Positions 52,377 to 61,683 of a DNA stretch of 64,000 nt are shown here, one piece after another. Numbering within the stretch: the stretch's first letter is position 1; each line of letters opens with the position of its first letter. Origin of the DNA: Clusia tigrina (taxonomy: Eukaryota > Arthropoda > Insecta > Diptera > Clusiidae). The DNA lies in the NCBI GenBank assembly GCA_920105625.2, contig OV050032.1, positions 109,166,542-109,230,541 of the forward strand, in the 5' to 3' direction. The notes beneath the pieces are model-generated. The model was given only the letters and a program-made list of their open reading frames with translations, did not search any database and was not told where the DNA came from. A program made the position numbers and the translations under genes.

Positions 52377-54863
52377 AACATACAAATGCTTGTAACTTTT
52401 TACTGGAGCGTCATAAAACCTTGAAATTTTGTAACAATAAAGTAATCGAGCCTCTTGTCAATTTAAGCTATCGGTCAAAGCGATGCTACCCTTGAGTCCC
52501 AAAGCAAACACCGATAAATCTTCAAACGCCCCTAACTTCTTTACGGTACGTCCTACACCTATCAAAGTTTGCAACATACAAATGCTTGTAACTTTTTACT
52601 GGAGCGTCATAAAACCTTGAAATTTGGAAACAATAAAGTACTCGAGCCTCTTGTCAATTTAAGCTGTCGGTCAAAGCGATGCTACTCTTGAGTCCCAAAT
52701 CAAACACTGATAAAACATCAAATGGCCCTAACTTCGATACGGTACGTCCTACACCTATCAAAGTTTGCAACATACAAATGCTTGTAACTTTTTAGTGGAG
52801 CGTCATAAAACCTTGAAATTTTGTAACAATAAAGTACTCGAGCCTCTTGTCAATTTAAGCTATCGGTCAAAGCGATGCTACCCTTGAGTCCCAAATCAAA
52901 CACTGAAAAAACATCAAATGGCCCTAACTTCTATACGGTACGTCCTACACCTATCAAAGTTTGCAACATACAAATGCTTGTAACTGTTTACTGGAGCGTC
53001 ATAAAACCTTGAAATTTTGTAACAATAAAGTACTCGAGCCTCTTGTCAATTTAAGCTATCGCTCAAAGCTATGCTACCCTTGAGTCCCAAATCAAACACT
53101 GATAAAACTTCAAACGCCCCTAACTTCTATACGGTACGTCCTACACCTATCAAAGTTTGCAACATACAAATGCTTGTAACTTTTTACTGGAGCGTCATAA
53201 AACCTTGAAATTTTGAACCAAGGAAGTACCCGAGCCTCTTGTCAATTTAAGCCATCGCTCAAAGCTATGCTACCCTAGAGTCCCAAATCAAACACTGATA
53301 AAACTTCAAATGGCTCTAACTTCTATACGGTACGTCCTGCACCTATCAAAGTTTGCAACATACAAATGCTTGTAACTTTTTACTGGAACGTCATAAAACC
53401 TTGAAATTTTGTAACAATAAAGTACTCGATCCTCTTGTCAATTTAAGCCATCGCTCAAAGCTATGCTACCCTTGAGTCCCAAATCAAACACTGATAAAAC
53501 TTCAAACGCCCCTAACTTCTTTACGGCACGTCCTACACCTATCAAAGTTTGCAACATACAAATACTTGTAACTTTTTACTGCAGCGTCATAAATCCTTGA
53601 AATTTTGTAACAATAAAGTACTCGAGCCTCTTGTCAATTTAAGCCATCGCTCAAAGCTATGCTACCCTAGCGTCCCTAATCAAACACTGATAAAACTTCA
53701 AACGTCCCTAACTTCTTTACGGTACGTCCCACACCTATCAAAGTTTGCAACATACAAATGCTTGTAACTTTTTACTGGAGCGTCATAAAACCTTGAAATT
53801 TTGTAACAATAAAGTACTCGAGCCTCTTGTCAATTTAAGCCATCGCTCAAAGCTATGCTACCCTTGAGTCCCAAATAAAACACTGATAAAACTTCAAACG
53901 CCCCTAACTTCTTTACGGTATGTCCTACACCTATCAAAGTTTGCAACATACAAATGCTTGTAACTTTTTACTGGAGCGTCATAAAACCTTGAAATTTTGA
54001 ACCAAGCAAGTACCCGAGCCTCTTGTCAATTTAAGCCATCGCTCAAAGCTATGCTACCCTAGAGTCCCAAATCAAACACCGATAAAACTTCACATGGCTC
54101 TAACTTCTATACGGTACGTCCTACACCTATCAAAGTTTGCAACATACAAATGTTTGTAACTTTTTACTGGAGCATCATAAAACCTTGAAATTTTGTAACA
54201 ATAAAGTACTCGAGCCTCTTGTCAATTTAAGCCATCGCTCAAAGCTATGCTACCCTTGAGTCCCAAATCAAACACTGATAAAACTTCAAACACCCCTAAC
54301 TTCTTTACGGTACGTCCTACACCTATCAAAGTTTGCAACATACAAATACTTGTAACTTTTTACTGGAGCGTCATAAAACCTTGAAATTTTGTAACAATAA
54401 AGTACTCGAGCCTCTTGTCAATTTAAGCCATCGCTCAAAGCTATGCTACCCTAGAGTCCCTAATCAAACACTGATAAAACTTCAAACGCCCCTAACTTCT
54501 TTACGGTATGTGCTACACCTATCAAAGTTTGCAACATACAAATGCTTGTAACTTTTTACTGGAGCGTCATACAACCTTGAAATTTTGTAACAATAAAGTA
54601 CTCGAGGCTCTTGTCAATTTAAGCTATCGCTCAAAGCTATGCTACCCTAGAGTCCCAAATCAAACACTGATAAAGCTTCAAACGCCCCTAACTTCTTTAC
54701 GGTACGTCCCACACCTACCAAAGTTTGCCACATACAAATGCTTGTAACTTTTTACTGGAGCGTCATAAAACCTTGAAATTTTGTAACAATGAAGTACCCG
54801 AGCCTCTTGTCAATTTAAGTTATCGCTCAAAGCTATGCTACCCTTGAGTCCCAAATCAAACAC
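52377..54863 (+). repeat. Duplicated block continued, copy 1 (5,488 bp offset)
   Basis: This block matches 57865-60351 (28 monomers downstream), sharing agcaaacaccgataaatc, aaatttggaaac, gctgtcggtcaaag, gtaactgtttactgg, tactgcagcgtc and aaatccttgaaat. Compared with the downstream copy and with the 4,484 bp repeats, one monomer is missing at about 52360-52376. Confidence 0.75.
53768..54747 (+). repeat. Five-monomer block with cccacacctacc marker, copy 2 of 4
   Basis: It has the same order of monomers and terminal marker as 38333-39312. It adds the private readings cttcacatggctc near 54090 and aatgtttgtaac near 54150, which it shares with copies 3 and 4. Confidence 0.75.
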
Positions 54864-55561
54864 TAATAAAACTTCAAATGGCTCTAACTTCTATACGGTA
54901 CGTCCTACACCTATCAAAGTTTGCAACATACAAATGCTTGTAACTTTTTACTGGAGCGTCATAAAACCTTGAAATTTTGTAACAATGAAGTACCCGAGCC
55001 TCTTGTCAATTTAAGCCATCGCTCAAAGCTATGCTACCCTAGAGTCCCAAATCAAACACTGATAAAACTTCAAATGGCTCTAACTTCTATACGGTACGTC
55101 CTACACCTATCAAAGTTTGCAACATACAAATGCTTGTAACTTTTTACTGGAGCGTCATACAACCTTGAAATTTTGTAACAATAAAGTACTCGAGCCTCTT
55201 GTCAATTTAAGCCATCGCTCAAAGCTATGCTACCCTAGAGTCCCAAATCAAACACTGATAAAACTTCAAATGGCTCTAACTTCTATACGGTACGTCCTGC
55301 ACCTATCAAAGTTTGCAACATACAAATGCTTGTACCTTTTTACTGGAGCGTCATAAAACCTTGAAATTTTGAACCAAGCAAGTACCCGAGCCTCTTGTCA
55401 ATTTAAGCCATCGCTCAAAGCAATGCTACCCTAGAGTCCCAAATCAAACACTGATAAAACTTCAAATGGCTCTAACTTCTATACGGTACGTCCTACACCT
55501 ATCAAAGTTTGCAACATACAAATGCTTGTAACTTTTTACTGGAGCATCATAAAACCTTGAA

Positions 55562-57668
55562 ATTTTGTAACAATAAAGTACTCGAGCCTCTTGTCAATTT
55601 AAGCCATCGCTCAAAGCTATGCTACCCTTGAGTCCCAAATCAAACACTGATAAAACTTCAAACGTCCCTAACTTCTTTACGGCACGTCCTACACCTATCA
55701 AAGTTTGCAACATACAAATACTTGTAACTTTTTACTGGAGCGTCATAAAACCTTGAAATTTTGTAACAATAAAGTACTCGAGCCTCTTGTCAATTTAAGC
55801 CATCGCTCAAAGCTATGCTACCCTAGCGTCCCTAATCAAACACTGATAAAACTTCAAACGTCCCTAACTTCTTTACGGTACGTCCTACACCTATCAAAGT
55901 TTGCAACATACAAATGCTTGGAACTTTTTACTGGAGCGTCATAAAACCTTGAAATTTTGTAACAATGAAGTACCCGAGCCTCTTGTCAATTTAAGTTATC
56001 GCTCAAAGCTATGCTACCCTTGAGTCCCAAATCAAACACTAATAAAACTTCAAATGGCCCTAACTTCTATACGGTACGTCCTACACCTATCAAAGTTTGC
56101 AACATACAAATGCTTGTAACTTTTTACTGGAGCGTCATAAAACCTTGAAATTTTGTAACAATGAAGTACCCGAGCCTCTTGTCAATTTAAGCCATCGCTC
56201 AAAGCTATGCTACCCTAGAGTCCCAAATCAAACACTGATAAAACTTCAAATGGCTCTAACTTCTATACGGTACGTCCTACACCTATGAAAGTTTGCAACA
56301 TATAAATGCTTGTAACTTTTTACTGGAGCGTCATACAACCTTGAAATTTTGTAACAATAAAGTACTCGAGCCTCTTGTCAATTTAAGCCATCGCTCAAAG
56401 CTATGCTACCCTAGAGTCCCAAATCAAACACTGATAAAATTTCAAATGGCTCTAACTTCTATACGGTACGTCCTGCACCTATCAAAGTTTGCAACATACA
56501 AATGCTTGTACCTTTTTACTGGAGCGTCATAAAACCTTGAAATTTTGAACCAAGCAAGTACCCGAGCCTCTTGTCAATTTAAGCCATCGCTCAAAGCTAT
56601 GCTACCCTAGAGTCCCAAATCAAACACTGATAAAACTTCAAATGGCTCTAACTTATATACGGTACGTCCTACACCTATCAAAGTTTGCAACATACAAATG
56701 CTTGTAACTTTTTACTGGAGCGTCATACAACCTTGAAATTTTGTAACAATAAAGTACTCGAGGCTCTTGTCAATTTAAGCTATCGCTCAAAGCTATGCTA
56801 CCCTAGAGTCCCAAATCAAACACTGATAAAGCTTCAAACGCCCCTAACTTCTTTACGGTACGTCCTACACCTATCAAAGTTTGCAACATACAAATGCTTG
56901 TAACTTTTTACTGGAGCGTCATAGAACCTTGAAATTTTGTAACAATGAAGTACCCGAGCCTCTTGTCAATTTAAGCCATCGCTCAAAGCTATGCTACCCT
57001 AGAGTCCCAAATCAAACACTGATAAAACTTCAAATGGCTCTAACTTCTATACGGAACGTTCTACACCTATCAAAGTTTGCAACATCGAAATGCTTGTAAC
57101 TTTTTACTGGCGCGTCATAAAACCTTGAAATTTTGTAACAATAAAGTACTCGAGCCTCTTGTCAATTTAAGCTATCGCTCAAAGCTATGCTACCCTTGAG
57201 TCTCAAATGAAACACTGATAAAACTTCAAACACCCCTAACTTTTATACGGTACGTCCTACACCTATCAAAGTTGGCAACATTCAAATGCTTGTATCTTTT
57301 TACTGGAGCGTCATAAAACCTTGAAATTTAGTAACAATAAAGTACTCGAGCATCTTGTCAATTTAAGCTATCGCTCAAAGCTATGCTACCCTTGAGTCCC
57401 AAATCAAACACTGATAAAACTTCAAACGCCCCTAACTTCTTTACGGTACGTCCTACACCCATCAAAGTTGGCAACATTCAAATGCTTTTAACTTTTTACT
57501 GGAGCGTCATAAAACCTTGAAATTTTGTAACAATGAAGTACCCGAGCCTCTTGTCAATTTAAGTTATCGCTCAAAGCTATGCTACCCTTGAGTCCCAAAT
57601 CAAACACTAATAAAACTTCAAATGGCCCTAACTTCTATACGGTACGTCCTACACCTATAAAAGTTTGC
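55562..57668 (+). repeat. Duplicated block, copy 2 (5,292 bp offset)
   Basis: This is the partner of 50270-52376. Private changes noted are gcttggaac near 55920, acatataaatgc near 56302, acttatatacgg near 56652 and cctataaaag near 57656. Confidence 0.75.
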
Positions 57669-58939
57669 AACATACAAATGCTTGTAACTTTTTACTGGAG
57701 CGTCATAAAACCTTGAAATTTTGTAACAATAAAGTACTCGAGCCTCTTGTCAATTTAAGCCATCGCTCAAAGCTATGCTACCCTTGAGTCCCAAATAAAA
57801 CACTGATAAAACTTCAAACGCCCCTAACTTTTTTACGGTATGTCCTACACCTATCAAAGTTAGCAACATACAAATGCTTGTAACTTTTTACTGGAGCGTC
57901 ATAAAACCTTGAAATTTTGTAACAATAAAGTAATCGAGCCTCTTGTCAATTTAAGCTATCGGTCAAAGCGATGCTACCCTTGAGTCCCAAAGCAAACACC
58001 GATAAATCTTCAAACGCCCCTAACTTCTTTACGGTACGTCCTACACCTATCAAAGTTTGCAACATACAAATGCTTGTAACTTTTTACTGGAGCGTCATAA
58101 AACCTTGAAATTTGGAAACAATAAAGTACTCGAGCCTCTTGTCAATTTAAGCTGTCGGTCAAAGCGATGCTACCCTTGAGTCCCAAATCAAACACTGATA
58201 AAACATCAAATGGCCCTAACTTCGATACGGTACGTCCTACACCTATCAAAGTTTGCAACATACAAATGCTTGTAACTTTTTACTGGAGCGTCATAAAACC
58301 TTGAAATTTTGTAACAATAAAGTACTCGAGCCTCTTGTCAATTTAAGCTATCGGTCAAAGCGATGCTACCCTTGAGTCCCAAATCAAACACTGAAAAAAC
58401 ATCAAATGGCCCTAACTTCTATACGGTACGTCCTACACCTATCAAAGTTTGCAACATACAAATGCTTGTAACTGTTTACTGGAGCGTCATAAAACCTTGA
58501 AATTTTGTAACAATAAAGTACTCGAGCCTCTTGTCAATTTAAGCTATCGCTCAAAGCTATGCTACCCTTGAGTCCCAAATCAAACACTGATAAATCTTCA
58601 AACGCCCCTAACTTCTATACGGTACGTCCTACACCTATCAAAGTTTGCAACATACAAATGCTTGTAACTTTTTACTGGAGCGTCATAAAACCTTGAAATT
58701 TTGAACCAAGGAAGTACCCGAGCCTCTTGTCAATTTAAGCCATCGCTCAAAGCTATGCTACCCTAGAGTCCCAAATCAAACACTGATAAAACTTCAAATG
58801 GCTCTAACTTCTATACGGTACGTCCTGCACCTATCAAAGTTTGCAACATACAAATGCTTGTAACTTTTTACTGGAACGTCATAAAACCTTGAAATTTTGT
58901 AACAATAAAGTACTCGATCCTCTTGTCAATTTAAGCCAT
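57669..58939 (+). repeat. Duplicated block, copy 2 continued, up to the 7-mer duplication
   Basis: This begins with the monomer absent from the 52.4 kb copy (aaataaaacactg, acttttttacgg, gttagcaac; about 57661-57856). It continues as the partner of 52377-53451 at 5,488 bp, with the agcaaacaccg, aaatttggaaac and ctgaaaaaacatc monomers in order. One private change is gataaatcttc near 58590. Confidence 0.7.
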
Positions 58940-60311
58940 CGCTCAAAGCTATGCTACCCTTGAGTCCCAAATCAAACACTGATAAAACTTCAAACGCCCC
59001 TAACTTCTATACGGCACGTCCTACACCTATCAAAGTTTGCAACATACAAATACTTGTAACTTTTTACTGCAGCGTCATAAATCCTTGAAATTTTGTAACA
59101 ATAAAGTACTCGAGCCTCTTGTCAATTTAAGCCATCGCTCAAAGCTATGCTACCCTAGCGTCCCTAATCAAACACTGATAAAACTTCAAACGTCCCTAAC
59201 TTCTTTACGGTACGTCCCACACCTATCAAAGTTTGCAACATACAAATGCTTGTAACTTTTTACTGGAGCGTCATAAAACCTTGAAATTTTGTAACAATAA
59301 AGTACTCGAGCCTCTTGTCAATTTAAGCCATCGCTCAAAGCTATGCTACCCTTGAGTCCCAAATAAAACACTGATAAAACTTCAAACGCCCCTAACTTCT
59401 TTACGGTATGTCCTACACCTATCAAAGTTTGCAACATACAAATGCTTGTAACTTTTTACTGGAGCGTCATAAAACCTTGAAATTTTGAACCAAGCAAGTA
59501 CCCGAGCCTCTTGTCAATTTAAGCCATCGCTCAAAGCTATGCTACCCTAGAGTCCCAAATCAAACACCGATAAAACTTCACATGGCTCTAACTTCTATAC
59601 GGTACGTCCTACACCTATCAAAGTTTGCAACATACAAATGTTTGTAACTTTTTACTGGAGCATCATAAAACCTTGAAATTTTGTAACAATAAAGTACTCG
59701 AGCCTCTTGTCAATTTAAGCCATCGCTCAAAGCTATGCTACCCTTGAGTCCCAAATCAAACACTGATAAAACTTCAAACGCCACTAACTTCTTTACGGTA
59801 CGTCCTACACCTATCAAAGTTTGCAACATACAAATACTTGTAACTTTTTACTGGAGCGTCATAAAACCTTGAAATTTTGTAACAATAAAATACTCGAGCC
59901 TCTTGTCAATTTAAGCCATCGCTCAAAGCTATGCTACCCTAGAGTCCCTAATCAAACACTGATAAAACTTCAAACGCCCCTAACTTCTTTACGGTATGTG
60001 CTACACCTATCAAAGTTTGCAACATACAAATGCTTGTAACTTTTTACTGGAGCGTCATACAACCTTGAAATTTTGTAACAATAAAGTACTCGAGGCTCTT
60101 GTCAATTTAAGCTATCGCTCAAAGCTATGCTACCCTAGAGTCCCAAATCAAACACTGATAAAGCTTCAAACGCCCCTAACTTCTTTACGGTACGTCCCAC
60201 ACCTACCAAAGTTTGCCACATACAAATGCTTGTAACTTTTTACTGGAGCGTCATAAAACCTTGAAATTTTGTAACAATGAAGTACCCGAGCCTCTTGTCA
60301 ATTTAAGTTAT
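58940..60311 (+). repeat. Seven-monomer tandem duplication, copy 1 (1,372 bp)
   Basis: It is followed directly by a near-identical second copy. The unit runs through the monomers marked ggcacgtcc, tactgcagcgtc, tagcgtccc, aaataaaac, gaaccaagcaag with cttcacatggctc, aatgtttgtaac, tatgtgctac and cccacacctacc. Differences noticed between copies are few: ctatacggcacg (59010) against ctttacggcacg (60382), and cgccactaac (59780) against cacccctaac (61152). Confidence 0.85.
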
Positions 60312-61683
60312 CGCTCAAAGCTATGCTACCCTTGAGTCCCAAATCAAACACTGATAAAACTTCAAACGCCCCTAACTTCTTTACGGCACGTCCTACACCT
60401 ATCAAAGTTTGCAACATACAAATACTTGTAACTTTTTACTGCAGCGTCATAAATCCTTGAAATTTTGTAACAATAAAGTACTCGAGCCTCTTGTCAATTT
60501 AAGCCATCGCTCAAAGCTATGCTACCCTAGCGTCCCTAATCAAACACTGATAAAACTTCAAACGTCCCTAACTTCTTTACGGTACGTCCCACACCTATCA
60601 AAGTTTGCAACATACAAATGCTTGTAACTTTTTACTGGAGCGTCATAAAACCTTGAAATTTTGTAACAATAAAGTACTCGAGCCTCTTGTCAATTTAAGC
60701 CATCGCTCAAAGCTATGCTACCCTTGAGTCCCAAATAAAACACTGATAAAACTTCAAACGCCCCTAACTTCTTTACGGTATGTCCTACACCTATCAAAGT
60801 TTGCAACATACAAATGCTTGTAACTTTTTACTGGAGCGTCATAAAACCTTGAAATTTTGAACCAAGCAAGTACCCGAGCCTCTTGTCAATTTAAGCCATC
60901 GCTCAAAGCTATGCTACCCTAGAGTCCCAAATCAAACACCGATAAAACTTCACATGGCTCTAACTTCTATACGGTACGTCCTACACCTATCAAAGTTTGC
61001 AACATACAAATGTTTGTAACTTTTTACTGGAGCATCATAAAACCTTGAAATTTTGTAACAATAAAGTACTCGAGCCTCTTGTCAATTTAAGCCATCGCTC
61101 AAAGCTATGCTACCCTTGAGTCCCAAATCAAACACTGATAAAACTTCAAACACCCCTAACTTCTTTACGGTACGTCCTACACCTATCAAAGTTTGCAACA
61201 TACAAATACTTGTAACTTTTTACTGGAGCGTCATAAAACCTTGAAATTTTGTAACAATAAAATACTCGAGCCTCTTGTCAATTTAAGCCATCGCTCAAAG
61301 CTATGCTACCCTAGAGTCCCTAATCAAACACTGATAAAACTTCAAACGCCCCTAACTTCTTTACGGTATGTGCTACACCTATCAAAGTTTGCAACATACA
61401 AATGCTTGTAACTTTTTACTGGAGCGTCATACAACCTTGAAATTTTGTAACAATAAAGTACTCGAGGCTCTTGTCAATTTAAGCTATCGCTCAAAGCTAT
61501 GCTACCCTAGAGTCCCAAATCAAACACTGATAAAGCTTCAAACGCCCCTAACTTCTTTACGGTACGTCCCACACCTACCAAAGTTTGCCACATACAAATG
61601 CTTGTAACTTTTTACTGGAGCGTCATAAAACCTTGAAATTTTGTAACAATGAAGTACCCGAGCCTCTTGTCAATTTAAGTTAT
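60312..61683 (+). repeat. Seven-monomer tandem duplication, copy 2 (1,372 bp)
   Basis: This is the second copy of 58940-60311. The junction monomer near 60297-60390 is a chimera. Its left part has the ttatcgctc reading normally followed by cactaataaaac and aaatggccc. From about 60352 it reads cactgataaaac, aacgcccc and ggcacgtcc, as in the monomer that opens copy 1. The exchange therefore fell within the shared bases of about 60312-60351. Confidence 0.85.
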
